From contig JAQPZY010001628.1 in the NCBI GenBank assembly GCA_029931535.1, positions 860,001 to 924,000 on the forward strand: a DNA stretch of 64,000 nucleotides, written 5' to 3'. The position numbers and the translations under genes are program-made. Below are positions 25,595-37,604 of this stretch, in pieces. This stretch comes from Margaritifera margaritifera. Its lineage: Eukaryota > Mollusca > Bivalvia > Unionida > Margaritiferidae. Positions within the stretch are counted from its first letter, which is position 1. Each line of letters opens with the position of its first letter. The notes beneath the pieces are model-generated. The model did not search any database, was not told the DNA's origin, and was given only the letters and a program-made list of their open reading frames with translations.

Positions 25595-25753
25595 CTGTTT
25601 CTGGTTTTGATGGTGTTTTCTGTAAAGATAATTTCTGTGCAATCTCATTTATTGTGACGCGTCTTCCTCCTTTACTCTTTCTGTGAGCTTTGTCTTTGAT
25701 TATGCATGGTGTTAAGCCTTCAGTATGTGTGCTTTCAATCTCTCGAGGTTTCT
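25595..25753 (-). CDS. CENPC: CENPC exon
   Basis: A 159-bp exon with acceptor TTTTTCTAG, donor AACAG|GTAAAA and phase 1 at both ends. It encodes 53 codons, basic and polar. The segment HRKSKGGRRVTINEIAQKL is the most structured part: a basic patch followed by a short likely helix. I do not recognise a named domain. It sits between two other phase-1 exons to which it joins without stops. Skipping would keep the frame. Confidence 0.68.
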
Positions 25754-26244
25754 CTAGAAAAAAAGATTGTCATTGAAATCACAATTCACATCAACTTGAA
25801 ACAGAAGCAACCAAATTTTTTTAAAGGCTTTTTTTGCCAAATTAAAAGATTACTGTTTTTAGATGCATCATATGTGTAAAATATGCAACTAAATAAACTT
25901 TCTATTCAATCACCCATATTTGTAATGTTGGTCCCTATGTGATCCAAAATCAGAGTACTACACAAATAACTTTGGTGATGATGGTGCACATTATGCTGAA
26001 TTATGACAAAAGCTATATTGGAGTATTACCATATTAAGAAGAATATTTGGATAATTTTATACCAAGAATTCATTTTTATTTTAAGAAGGTGAAGGCTGGA
26101 TCTTAGTAAATAAGCCAAAGTCAAAAAAGGAGGGGTCACCAAATGTAAACAGATTTTTTTTCACAAAGTTTATCTACTTCTCGCATCTGGACATTGACAT
26201 ATCAACACATGAAAGGTTATATGGTGCCAAGACAGTGGAAGAAC

Positions 26245-26370
26245 ATAAATTTGCCCAGAGACACACCACAGTAACCAACCTGGGATAATCTAGACAAATG
26301 ATATGAACTCATGACTTTTGGATTGTGAGTCTCTCATGCTAACCATTAAGCAAATGTGTCTCCTGTTAAG
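26245..26370 (-). mobile_element. tRNA-derived SINE fragment
   Basis: On the minus strand an A-box-like word (TTGCTTAATGGTTAGC) is followed by a B-box-like word (TGAGTTCATATC) and then accaacctgggataat-type tail sequence. The tail words cacagtaaccaacctggg also occur in the SINE at 29597-29877, so the two belong to one family. Confidence 0.6.
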
Positions 26371-26980
26371 TTTACTTTAAGTATCAGAGCTACCAAGACA
26401 CAGGTCAAAATATTTTCTAAATTTCCTCAGATACACTTAACACAAAGAAACATTTTATTTTGAAAATGAATTAGTTTTGTAGACAAGTTTAGCAATCACC
26501 TTTATCTGATTACATAGCAACAGACTTTTCGGGTCAAAAGAACATATCTGCATTAAACCCTCACCACCTTTCAACTACTTTTTGGATATCATAAAATGAC
26601 AACTTGAAATTACCCTAATACAGGCAAATAATTACCTTCTTTATTTATTTCTGTATGTTATTGATTTCTGTGAAAGTTTTTTTTATCCATTTTACTGCAG
26701 TCATAAAATTTGGCATAAACTGGTAGTCTATGCATGGGTACCCCTCTACCTTAGGATCACATCAAAGGATGTCAATTTTTTGTGGATATTTTATTCATAG
26801 TTTCAAATCAGGCACTGAGGAAAACAGAAGGATGTCAATTTTTTGTGTATATTTTATTCATAGTTTTAATCAGACACTGAGGAAAATATATTTACTATTG
26901 ATGTCATGAAAACCTATGAACACAATTCACCTACTTTTCAGCTTTTTAAAATTTAATATTAGGATAAGAACATTTTTTAC

Positions 26981-27070
26981 CTGAATCAGGGTCTGGAGAT
27001 AAATGCATAACCTCAGATTTGCAGTATCGAAATGAAACTCCACTTTTAAAGACCTCAGAGGGTGGAGCAT
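26981..27070 (-). CDS. CENPC: CENPC exon
   Basis: A 90-bp exon with acceptor TTTCCATAG, donor TTCAG|GTAAAA and phase 1 at both ends. Its 30 codons include SGVSFRYCKSEVMHLSPDP. No known CENP-C element is evident. A VSF word is present but lacks the preceding basic residue typical of PP1-docking sites, so I do not claim one. It joins in frame to both neighbouring exons. Confidence 0.62.
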
Positions 27071-28444
27071 CTATGGAAACAGAAATAAGAAACTTCAGAC
27101 ATCAAAGATAACCTTGAGCAAGTATGAATATGTTTCAGTAAACACAGAAATATAATTTTTTTGTTCAAACAATTGCCAGAAACTTTCTAAGACTTTTGTT
27201 ATCCCCATGCTTTTTTAAAAAGCATTGGGGATATTGTGGTTGCCTCACTCTGACTGTCCATTGTGTTAACTCCTAAAATTTTAGACAAAAATTACCAAAC
27301 CTGGTGGAATGCTTCCCCCATGATGTAAACTGATGCAATACATATTTTGTTTCATGCTCCACCCATCCTCCTGAGAGGTCAAAAATATAAATACACAAAC
27401 TAGAAATGTGTCCATAGGACATGGACGCTCCCTCCCTCATTGCATGAAGAAGTAATACAAGTGGCGAAGTGCAATAACTATGCCAGAATGTATGCATGTA
27501 TTTATGATCATGCAAAAGATCACTTATATGCATGTAATGCATGCATTTATGATCATGCAACAAAGATTCCCTAAAAGGGACTGACACTCTACTGGCCAAA
27601 AAGAATTTGTAGAAATCCATGATAGGTCTGTTTCTTCTGTTCTTTTATTCTTTTCAACTGGTGAGTATTGAAACCATCTCTGATATCCTGGAGAAACTCA
27701 AACAGACCAAATTTGGGGACTAAAATAGTTTCTTGCATATTTGAGTCAACATGTTCAAAAGATACCTCTAAATGCAGTACAAAATTCTGTCATTGAACCT
27801 GATATAATGGATGGATGATCATTTAGTTTAGTTATCTCAGACAATGTAAAGATAAACCCAAAAGTTTCATTAAATCTATCATTATTTTTTTTTTCTGAAG
27901 AAAAATCAAGTCATTGAACTGGCATCATTCAAAGTATTCTTCAGATTAATCCACAAACTGGGTTTGATAAAAATCCATTCATACTTGTGTTTTCATGCTT
28001 ACAGTCCAGTATAGCTAAAAATCCAAGTCAAGACATTTGACCTTAAAGTAAATGTCAGGGTGCTGACTATCGACATCTTTATTGGTATGCAACTATATAC
28101 AAAGTCTCTCTAAATTTAATTGTATGTGTACAAGTGACTGTTCATAGGCTCAGTGAAGTACAAAAATGCAAACAATGATCTTTGACTTGACCCCAAGGTC
28201 AATTAGGTCTGGTTTTCAAACTGGACACAAAAGTGGATATGTTGGTAGTCAGATCTAGACCATGTTTTAGTAAAAACTCCATGTCAATGATATCATTCAT
28301 GCAAGGAGAGTAGTGATGACAGATTTTTTCAAGATGGCCACTATGGTGCTATGATGGAGGCCAGATGAGCACCATTTTCATTCGGAACCAGTTACATATT
28401 GCCACATGTAAATACGACCATCTGATCAGGAGAGGCAGGCATAT

Positions 28445-28967
28445 CAAGATTTTCAGGATGGTCATCAAGTCAGCCACATAAAGATTTTCAGGATGGCTAT
28501 CAAGGCAGCCATATAAAGATTTTCAGGATGGCTGTCAAGGCAGCCATATAAAGATTTTCAGGATGGCTGTCAAGGCAGCCACATAAAGATTTTCAGGATG
28601 GCTGTCAAGGCAGCCATGTAAAGATTTTCAGGATGGCTGTCAAGGCAGGCATATAAAGATTTTCAGGATGGCTGTCAAGGCAGCCACATAAAGATTTTCA
28701 GGATGGCTGTCAAGGCAGGCATATAAAGATTTTCAGGATGGCTGTCAAGGCAGCCATATAAAGATTTTCAGAGTGGCCATCAGGGCAGCCATATAAAGAT
28801 TTTCAGGATGGCTGTCAAGGCAGCCATATAAAGATTTTCAGGATGGCTATCAAAGCAGGCATACAAAGATTTTCAGGATGGCTGTCAAGTCAGCCATATA
28901 AAGATTTTCAGGATGGCTGTCAAGGCAGCCATATAAAGATTTTCAGGATGGCTATCAAGGCAGGCAT
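28445..28967. repeat. 35-bp minisatellite, about 15 copies, derived from family A
   Basis: The unit is made of aaagattttcaggatggc plus tgtcaaggcagccatat. It corresponds to the segment of a family A monomer from gattttcaagatggc to ggccatat, so one quarter of the 145-bp unit has been amplified on its own. Copies are contiguous with no spacers. Confidence 0.93.
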
Positions 28968-29596
28968 TTTGGAGGTAGGATCAGGATTATTTAATATAAG
29001 AACAACTAAAAATTGCATGTAAGAAGATGTTTGTTTTTTAAATTTAAAAAAAATTAAAAACATGTCAGTATGGCCATCTATTCAGGAGAAGTAGCTGTAA
29101 TGAGATTGGGAGGTCACATCAGCATTATTTTCATTTAGGACCAACTACATACAGTGAGAAGTATTTTAGTAAAAACCTCATGCTGATACAACCATAGTTT
29201 CAGAAGCAGTGAAGATGTATGCCATGGCAGTCATGTTTGAGGTCTGATCAGCACCATTTTCATTTAGGACCAACTAGATACCATAAGAAGTCTTTTAGTG
29301 AAAACATCATGTCTATTTGACCACCTGTTTAGGAGAAGTAGTGACAAGATTTCCAAGACAGCTGCCATGGTAGTATGGAGGTCTGATCAGTACCATTTTT
29401 ATCAAGGAACAACCCCATATTATAAGAAGTCATTCAGTAAAAATCACATGTTGCTATGACTATCTGTTCAGGAGAAGTAGCGATAACAAGATTTTCAAGT
29501 CTGCTGCCATGGCAACCATATTGGAGGTTTGATTAGCACCGTTTTCATTAAAGTAAAAACCGAATGATGATAGGAAACTCCATTCACATTTTGGTT

Positions 29597-29877
29597 TAGT
29601 TGGTGTTTTATGGCACAGCAACACAAGCAGGTTATTTAGTGCTGTATCAAAATCCTTTGGCCAAGGAAAACACCACAGTAACCAACCTGGGCTTATATGA
29701 TGGTAAGATTCGAACTCACACCCTTTTGGCTATAAGTCCAGCATGCCATATGATGGTAAGATTCGAACTCACACCCTTTTGGCTATAAGTCCAGCATGCC
29801 ATATGATGGTAAGATTCGAACTCACACCCTTTTGGCTATAAGTCCAGCATGCCAACCACTGAGCCACCATGGCTCCT
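29597..29877 (-). mobile_element. tRNA-derived SINE with triplicated B-box segment
   Basis: Minus strand: GCCATGGTGGCTCAGTGG (A box) near 29865, then a 53-bp segment holding GAGTTCGAATC (B box) repeated three times (29696-29855), then a tail shared with the SINE at 26245. It resembles a tRNA head, but the acceptor stem does not pair, so it is not a functional tRNA gene. Confidence 0.7.
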
Positions 29878-30263
29878 CCAACCATTTTGGCAAAATAGCA
29901 ATTATAACAAGATTTTAAAGACAGCCACCATGGTGGTCATATTGGATGTCAGAATGGCACTATTTTCAATTATGACTAACTGTCATAAGAAGTCTTTTAG
30001 TGAAAAGTCTATACCAATACATCTGTCCATTTAGGAGAGGTAGCAAATTTCATTCTTAGGTGAGAAAATAGTAACCCCAGTAAACCAAAAACTCCTCAAA
30101 AACCAACAATATAATTTGGTCCCACGAGATTTAGACCTTGAGAGGTTTCACTGTACTTATCTCTTAACATCATTTTTTTTTTATCAACAATCAAGAAAAA
30201 CATGATTCTGGGTTATACTAAAAAGGAAATTTTATAGTAAATTATGTTTCTCAGAAAATACTT

Positions 30264-30418
30264 ACCCAATCACATTAACATTAGGAATTACTTCTGCTAC
30301 CTCTGGAATCCAGCCTTCCCATAGACTTGAAAAGTCTATCTGTCTATATTTTGTATAGACAAAGGGGTGTAACCCTTACAGATTACCTTCCCTTACCCCA
30401 CTAGATTGCTCTCCATAT
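30264..30418. repeat. DIRS element 1 inverted terminal repeat (left)
   Basis: Reverse complement of 36175-36329 with scattered mismatches. Long shared words include cccatagacttgaaaagt and tgtatagacaaagggg. Confidence 0.92.
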
Positions 30419-30499
30419 ACAGGATGTAGTCAGTTTTAACTTGAGCACTGTCTGAGTCAGGATGCTCACATTGTGGGGCGGGATGTGAGGAATCTGTAG

Positions 30500-30600
30500 T
30501 AATGTGACTGGGTAAGTATTTCCAGGGAAACAAAGTTTACTATAAAATTTCCTTTCTCCATCAAATACATTACCCAATCACATTAACGTTAGGAGAATAG
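30500..30600. repeat. DIRS element 1 internal complementary repeat
   Basis: 30500-30555 is the reverse complement of 30222-30275 (actgggtaagtatttcc and ttactataaaatttcctt words). It is followed by a further direct copy of the terminal word cccaatcacattaacgtta. This nested terminal arrangement is typical of DIRS ends. Confidence 0.75.
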
Positions 30601-30879
30601 GTAAAAGAAACAAAAGATGCTGAGTATCCAACCTCTACCTAGAGGTACCCGGTAGGGTCAAAGAACTCTCTACTTAGGGTGAGAATCTCCTAACAGTAGC
30701 TGACACAACCGAATCTAAGTGTATATATATGTGCAAGGAAATACCCTGTAGGCTCCTGCACCTTGACGAATCATTACGAAAGGTTTTCTCAGGCGATTCC
30801 AGCGAAAGTTGATTGATCCTACCCGACAATGTGGTTGTGTCAGGAGTGACGTGGTCTGGTGACTGTCTGGGCAGCAACC

Positions 30880-31790
30880 ATGGGACCAACAAGGTTCAAC
30901 TCTGCGTTTTGTGAAGGCCTGTCAAGCAGATAGAAAGCGGAAAAAGTGGACTGGGCATGCCAACTGATTCCATCATGTCTTTAATTGAGATATAACATTG
31001 AAAGGCAAGGCTCGTAGAAATAGCTTGTGTTTCGTGGGTCAAAATCTTCATCAGACGTACTTGTTCCTGTGAGAGGTCAGAGTATGCTGACTTGGTGACT
31101 GCCTTTAGCCAGGACGATAATGCCCTATTTCCCTGGTTTTAGTGGGAAGTAAAGCCTATAGCGTCTGGACTGGGTAGACTTCATGTACTTCAGATAGATT
31201 TGGAAAGATTGCACTGGGTCCTGTAACCTTGCCTCTCTCAAAGGATCAATCGACGAGTGATAAAACCTGGCTGTGTCATTAAAATGACTGAACCATCGGA
31301 ACAAAACTGTAAGTAGTCCAGATCCATGGACAGAGCATGGATCTTGCTTAATCTTGATGCTGAAGCCAAAGCTATCAGGAAGCATGTCTTGTATGATAAT
31401 GGCTTCAGCAGAACAGTGGACAAAGGTTTGAACTTAGAAAAGTTGAACCATATCAGGACCCACAATGGATTCCACAATGTAGTGAGCAAGGTCGGGATAG
31501 ATTGAAGTTGGTCAGCAAGTCTGAGAGGTCTTTATTGTGACCATTGTCAAGCTGCCCATGATGTCGGAATATGTCAGAAATCATGGAGTGATATCCCTTA
31601 ATTGTTATCAGTGCCAGCTTCTTACTTTCAAAAAGAAAAACAAAAAAGTTAGCTACCTGGGGCATGGAGACTGACAGTGGTGTGACGTCATTCGCACAAC
31701 ACCTGTAATAGAAAACATGCCATTTCCCCTTGTAAACTTTCAAAGTGGAGTGCCTTCTAGTTGTTGAGATCCTCTCCACAACTGAAGACT
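30880..31790 (-). pseudogene. DIRS tyrosine recombinase (element 1), inactive
   Basis: The frames at 31453-31998, 31238-31489 and below 31125 give successive parts of one protein. STLKVYKGKWHVFYYRCC and TIKGYHSMISDIF form the N-terminal SAM-like region. IALASASRLSKIHALS is the catalytic core around the first Arg. ILTHETQAIS near 30990 is where the HxxR motif should be. That motif reads HETQ, so the second Arg is lost. At least two frameshifts separate the blocks. Known role: integrating the circular cDNA without target duplication. Confidence 0.8.
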
Positions 31791-31879
31791 GGAAGTTTTT
31801 TTCTGTGCAAGGCATGCCGGACAAATCCATGCGTGAAGTATAAGTTTCTCCAGACATGGATGAAAGATTATTGACCGCG

Positions 31880-33406
31880 GCTGTTTGAGAAGCTTTGGGG
31901 TCAGTAGGATTTGCCTGGGTGCATCTGTCGCTAAGTCTAGCAGATCGGTAGCCCACGACTTGTCCCATCGGAAAGGGGCGATAAGAATTATCTTGCAATC
32001 TATGCCCCTCATTTTCTGGAGTAACTTCGTGATCAGAACTGTTGTGGGGAAGGCAAAGGCCCAGATTCCCTCCCAGTCAATTGAAAGGGCATCGACAGCC
32101 CATGGGTTTGGGTCCAGAAATGGGGAGACAAAGGTGGGTAGTTTGTTGTTCCACCATATCACAAACAGGTCTACCATCGGTTAGCCCCACAGACTGCAAA
32201 CTCGATGGAAGATAGATGGATGGAGGGACCACTGTGTGTGCAGTAGTTGTCCCCTCCTTGATAAAGAGTCGGCCAGGGCATTGAGTCTGCATGGGATACG
32301 TTGTACCTGAATGTTTATTTGACATTGTGAACACCAACGAAGGTAGTCTAAGATTAACACGTATAGTTGTGGTGATTTTGTTCTGCCTTGTTTCCGAAGT
32401 TAGTTCACCACCACTGAATTGTCCGACATTATTAGGACTGTCTTCAAATGAAGACGGTCCTGCCAAGCTTGGGAAGCCTTGAGGACTGCCTTAATTTCCA
32501 ACATGTTGATATTAAGGTTTCTCTCTTGTTGCATCCACTCATCACTGACCATTGCGAAGTCTGGTAGCAAGTGGGCCTAAAACCTCACATTCTTGCATCT
32601 GTGCATATTTTGAGTTGTGGCTGCGAGCCTTCCAATGGGATTCCCGACACTAGCCATTCTGTTTTCCCATTGAATCAGGAAGTGTCTGATTTCCACTGAG
32701 ATATGTATCTGATGCTCTAATGGACAAGAAATTGGTCGCCACTGAGAGGAGGGCCATCTGCAAAAGGTGCATGTAGAGGTGACAAAGATCCATGAGATCT
32801 GCTGCCACAATGAAAAGGCAGAGGAGTTGAAAAAACTCCCCTGACATTATAAATTCTTCGGAAGAAGCTGTCTCCAATGCTCGAATAATAGCATCTATGC
32901 ATTTGGGAGGAAGACAAACTAGGTTTAAATGGGTGAGCAACTCCATACCCAGTTGGATGAAATGTTGGGAAGGGACAAGAGCTGATTTGTTCATATTACT
33001 ATCCACCCTAAACTTCGAATGAGGCAAAGAAGGTTGTGCATATATATCATGGAGCTAAACCGAAGTGACTTTTTTGTATGATGTTTTCCAAGTATGCTGA
33101 CATCGTGGATGAGGAGGTCATCCAGAAGCGGGTGATGACGGAGTCCAATGTTCGAGTGAAAGCCCAAGGGCTGAGATTGAGACCGAAGGGTAGGGCCCTG
33201 AACTGATACACTGCTCCCTTGTACACAAAACATAGGTATTTCCTTATGTTACATGTATAAGGAAGTGGATATAAGCATTGGACAGATCCACACTTATTGT
33301 ATATTCGTTTGGTTGAATGGACAAATGGACAGACCTGGCCTTTTCCAATTTGAACTTTGGGGCTTCTGGGAATGCGTTGAGTCTGCTCAATTCTATCATG
33401 GTGCAC
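31880..33406 (-). pseudogene. DIRS reverse transcriptase and RNase H (element 1), broken
   Basis: RT core: RKYLCFVYKGAVYQFRALPF with GLNLSPWAFTR at 33406-33047, then the catalytic block LLDDLLIHD in another frame near 33110 (the YxDD box here reads LLDD). The connection domain is at 33027-32650 (SALVPSQHFIQLGMELL). RNase H words around 32400 include TVLIMSDNSVV. A DIRS-specific segment with NPWAVDALSIDWEG and RWDKSWATDLL lies at 32177-31880. At least three frame changes occur. Confidence 0.83.
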
Positions 33407-34955
33407 TACTTCCTGTTGGCATTCCTGACCAGGAACAGCCTTGAATAAAACTCTGAGGATGCCAGTTTGTGAACGATTTCTACCACTCTTTTGTCTAGTA
33501 ATGTCTTTATCTCCTATTGCAAAATGTCAGCCTTCATGGGGTTGGTTGGAGTCTCTGTCATGAAGGGGACTGACGAGCGAGGAGGGGGCTGGCTGAATAA
33601 GATGCGGAGATCTTCTGAGACCAATTGTGTCAACCACTTGTTGTGTGGGAATAATCTGATCTATGAACTGTGGAACAGCCGGAGGGTTGCCTGGGTGTGG
33701 TAGAGGAGGGAAGTCATTCTTTGGAATTGGGAGGACCAGAGGAGAAAACCTGTTTTCTCTCTCCCCTCCCAGCCTTCATATTAAGTCTAAATTGCAGGAA
33801 GCTGTTACGGCCTGCCCCACTGATGACTTTGGAGATGCGACCTACTGCATCCCAAGCATGATCATTTCCGGTCTTCTCTGCCAAGCAGTAAACCACCAGA
33901 GAGGCCAAGTCCAAGAGTGAGGAAATAGAAACCACATTTTGTACCATTTTTGAAGTGGCAGTAAAACTTGTCTGTCCACCTTGTAATACTGAAAGGAAGA
34001 CATACTGACAGCCATAAAGTCTTTACTGAGGCTGGGAAAGTCCATATAGGTGTTGATGTGTGACTTATATCAATATGGAGAAAAGGTGGCCAAGAATTGA
34101 CTTGCCGAAAAAAAGTCTTTGTTATTACCTGGATCACTTATTTTTTTCTGATAAGCGACCAGCTATTTCTGCAATCTTCAAAGATTGGGTTAAGACTCTG
34201 AAGGACGGATGTACTTCTTCTTCATCCTGATCCTCTTAGGCTTTGACTTTATATGCTGTACTAGTAACTGGAGGTGGGGGACATTCTGTTGGGGATAGAC
34301 TTAAAAAAATTTCCTCTATAGCGGCTTTGAAACTGAATTCAGTTCTTTCCATGGGTCTGAATTATCATGAGACTCCACATTGGAATGGTCGTCAACTTGA
34401 GTGTCCTCTTTCTCCAATGGGTATGTCCCAGGATATGTCACACCATACAGTAAAGACGCTGCCATCTCGTCAGCATGCATTGCTGGGAATGTGTCCTGAG
34501 GGAAGACTACAAAAGGTAGTCTTGGGACATCCTGGACATCTCATGTCCTAAGGCGATGGTCTTGCACTGCTGGCTGGGACGGCACAAACAGCCGGGTCAA
34601 GACAACCGGCTGGCTTGGTTAGATAGACTGCTGTGCTTGTGAGTCTTGAACCAGCATTATGGGTGCAGCTGGGTCATGTGTACAGCCCGAAGGCCAGTTG
34701 GATGACTGGCCGGCTGGCTGGCCAGTACAGGCAGTGAAGCCTGCATACAATATTGTCTCTGATGGTACATATGAGCGATGTTTGAACACTGAACCTGTAC
34801 CATGTCTAAGGTGTCCAAATGGCTGGACTAATCTGTCTACAGCCTGAACTCCAAATACTGTGGAAAGCTTGATGGCTGGGCAGATGGACAGGTGGGTCAA
34901 CAGTCAGAATGGCAAATAAATCGGCATAAGAAAGATGCTGGCCAGGTCGGCCGGA

Positions 34956-35360
34956 TTAATAACAAAACACTCCCATATGCCCGGCTTCGTCACCTATATC
35001 ATGCCCGGGCGGGGAGCTGGACTTATACTCAGTGGGTTGCCTAGATTTGTATGACGCAACTTCATAGTACTCGCTTGTCAACATTATTATTGACAAAGCT
35101 TTATGAATCATATTGGTCACCCTTGATTCTAGATCTCTGTTGGCGTCAGGTTGCACTATTTCTTTTTCTGTATGAGGCATTTTAACTGGTGGAGGGGGAG
35201 GCGTTCCCACATACCCAGCTAAACTAGATAACGAGTCAGATGTAGGTTGTAAACTTAAAACATCTTGTTCACTAGATTTGGAACAAGCTCTATTTTCTTT
35301 GCCCTTGAGCTGTCTTTGAAGAACATTGGACCCTATGTCTTCTGAACACAGAACGCACAC
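34956..35360 (-). pseudogene. Possible DIRS gag-region frame (element 1)
   Basis: A 134-residue frame upstream of the RT contains a CVLCSED cysteine pair, a Pro-rich run (GTPPPPPVKMP) and polar low-complexity sequence. Position between the 5' inverted repeat and RT is where DIRS gag lies. Gag proteins diverge quickly, so identification is positional only. The region 33450-34950 holds further short frames of unknown role; 35380-36170 is very AT-rich with a 120-bp direct duplication (around 35640-35880). Confidence 0.4.
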
Positions 35361-36174
35361 CTTGTAGGTGTTGAACGATGATCATTACATGCTGGCAAAG
35401 CATGATTTGTGATACACACCAGGTATAAATACATGGTGAGATAATGACTATCGAATATCAATTATGAAAGCACGTTGACATTAAAACGTCAAAAATCAAC
35501 ACTAGTCTGCTAGTTGCACGTGAGACAATTACTGTTATAGAATTAATATTAAATAGATACTGATAATATATAAATATATAATAAATATATTTATAAAAAT
35601 GAAATAATATGTGCAAATAGGCGAACATATGAACACAGCTATCAATCAAATTAATATTAAATAGATACTGACCTATGAAGACAGTTATCGCTCGAATATT
35701 AATAAATAGATACTGAAAATATATAAATGAAATAATATGTGCAAATAGGCGAACATATGAACACAGGTATCAATCAAATTAATATTAAATAGATACTGAC
35801 CTATGAAGACAGTTATCGCTCGAATATTAATAAATAGATACTGAAAATATATAAATATGAAAAATATATTCATAAGTATGAGACAATATAGGTGAACCTA
35901 TGCACGAAAATAGTGAACTGCGATACTACACAGCGGTGAATATGTAGTTACTAACTGTATTACACGTGTTCATAGCTGATAACAAATTCGCAAAAATATT
36001 TGAAAATTCACCACAAAACACAAAAATGTAGTATACACTACATAGGATGATTGTTTGACTTACTGCCCCATCACAAAATATTGTTGGATGGACAACAGAA
36101 AAAATAGAAATATACGTATTCTACAGAAACCTGTTGACACAATACAGCGAAAGTTAAAACTGATTACATACATT

Positions 36175-36329
36175 ATATGGAGCGCCACCTAGCGGGGTAT
36201 GGGGAGGTAATCTGTAAGAGTATCTCCCCTTTGTCTATACAAAGTATTGACAGATAAACTTTTCAAGTCTATGGGACGACTGGATTCCGGTGGTAGCAGA
36301 AGTAATTCTTAACATTAATGTGATTGGGT
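36175..36329. repeat. DIRS element 1 inverted terminal repeat (right)
   Basis: Partner of 30264-30418. Confidence 0.92.
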
Positions 36330-36508
36330 ATTTGACGGAGAAATAGATAGAGCTGTATAAGAGTAACCACACTGACAAGAGGAGTGTGCCTGAATTCTAT
36401 CATTCTACATACAAAGAACATGGGTATATATATGCCTTGTCAAAGCTCTCTTATTTCTATACATACAAAAGTAAACATAGGTTGGTATAAAAAGTAAACA
36501 AGCTTTAC

Positions 36509-36673
36509 CATTCAGTGAAGCACCTGCATTGCTGGAAACATGAGTATTCAATGCTTGGTTTGAGAATGAGAGCCATGTGCTTTTAACTGAGCCTTGAACT
36601 GGATCACCAACCATATGGCAAGCATTATCAACTGGATTCAAACAACTCACAGCTTTACTCTTCATGGGCTTCA
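36509..36673 (-). CDS. CENPC: CENPC exon
   Basis: A 165-bp exon, acceptor TTTTTTCCAG, donor AATG|GTAAAG, phase 1 at both ends. It starts 180 bp beyond the right end of the DIRS element. It encodes 55 codons, polar with a single Trp (VKSTWLSFSNQALN). No named motif. It joins in frame with the large Lys-rich exon upstream and the exon at 26981-27070 downstream, so the DIRS insertion sits cleanly within the intron. Confidence 0.65.
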
Positions 36674-36810
36674 CTGGAAAAAAATATTATACAATTATTG
36701 AAATAAAATTGAATTTAAAAAAAGTAGATTTGGTACATTCATGTTTAATATCTTTAATATATTCAAGTTAGACACTAGCAAAGTTGAAAACAATCAGAAC
36801 TTCACCAGAA

Positions 36811-36814
<4 letters not shown>

Positions 36815-36866
<52 letters not shown>
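36815..36866. repeat. (GA)n microsatellite
   Basis: About 26 GA units. Confidence 0.97.
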
Positions 36867-36870
<4 letters not shown>

Positions 36871-37600
36871 TGCATAAAGGATACTGTTTATGTAAATTTG
36901 ATAACTGTGCAAAAATAAGATATGGCCCCATACTAACAAAGCTTTTTGAGAATTACACACAAACTCAAGTTCAAAGGTAAATATTAGAAATGAAAATGGA
37001 GAGCATATACATCATTATAGTTAAACATGCAAGATAAACCCAAGTTCAAATGAAAAACTTCATCTAAAATTTCAACAAAACTGTTGAAAACAATGATGCT
37101 GTTTCTGTCATAGCAATGACCACCATGTATCACATTTCCATTTACATGAGCTCAAAGATTCAATTATTCTAATATTATTCTGAGTAAAATTATAAACTGT
37201 GAAAATATTGGAATTCTATTGTGATAATGAATTTTATGCATAATAAAGCTTTTCTAACATGAAACCTGGAAAGATAGTATTATGGACAGATGCCCACTAC
37301 TGTCAATAGAGAAAATAAAAATATGTGTATTTACACAGACATATCTAGACTCTGTATGAGTTGAATGTTATTAGAATATGCCAAAAAATAGTGACAAAAC
37401 CAAAAACTATTACTTTAACTATTTCCAATGGATCAACAAAACAGACAAAAATACAAGTTTTATTTCAAGATTATCTTTGTTCTCAAATGGAAAACATCCC
37501 TCCAAGGGTACACATCATTTCATTTACCTCAAACTAACAAAATGACAGTCATAGTTTAAATTTGTGACCGACATAAAAGAGTTTGTTCATACTAGAAGGT
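36867..37600. other. CENPC intron without identifiable features
   Basis: AT-rich sequence; nothing recognised. Confidence 0.45.
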
Positions 37601-37604
37601 AGGT

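Larger units (their letters stand above)
27620..30060. repeat. Tandem array, family A, second locus with nested expansions
   Basis: Opens with the same leader as the other family A loci (gtgagtattgaaaccatctc near 27662). Typical units lie at 28260-28440 and 28990-30060 (marker caccattttcatttaggacc). The middle is occupied by a 35-bp minisatellite, and a SINE is inserted near 29597. Confidence 0.75.
30222..36329 (-). mobile_element. DIRS-like tyrosine-recombinase retrotransposon (element 1)
   Basis: About 6.1 kb, oriented like CENPC and lying in one of its introns. Inverted terminal repeats of about 155 bp sit at 30264-30418 and 36175-36329. Reading the minus strand gives, in order: a possible gag, reverse transcriptase, RNase H, a conserved DIRS segment, and a tyrosine recombinase. 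This order and the inverted ends define the DIRS order rather than LTR elements. Frames are broken repeatedly and the recombinase has lost a catalytic Arg, so the copy is dead. The minus-strand 3' end also has an internal hairpin repeat, as expected for the complementary region used in DIRS circularisation. Confidence 0.88.

Noticed and set aside
26981..27070. PP1-docking (RVxF-type) motif in a CENPC exon
   Set aside because: The visible word is GVSF without the basic residue expected before it.
28445..28967. Regular 35-bp repeats suggested a CRISPR array
   Set aside because: The copies are contiguous without unique spacers, derive from a larger satellite monomer and sit in a eukaryotic intron.
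29597..29877. tRNA gene
   Set aside because: A and B boxes are present, but the acceptor stem does not pair, the B-box segment is triplicated and the tail is shared with another SINE. The same applies at 26245, 37605 and 44400.
31885..32184. Plus-strand frames in the 31.9-34.6 kb region
   Set aside because: They are antisense to the DIRS reverse transcriptase, RNase H and recombinase remnants.
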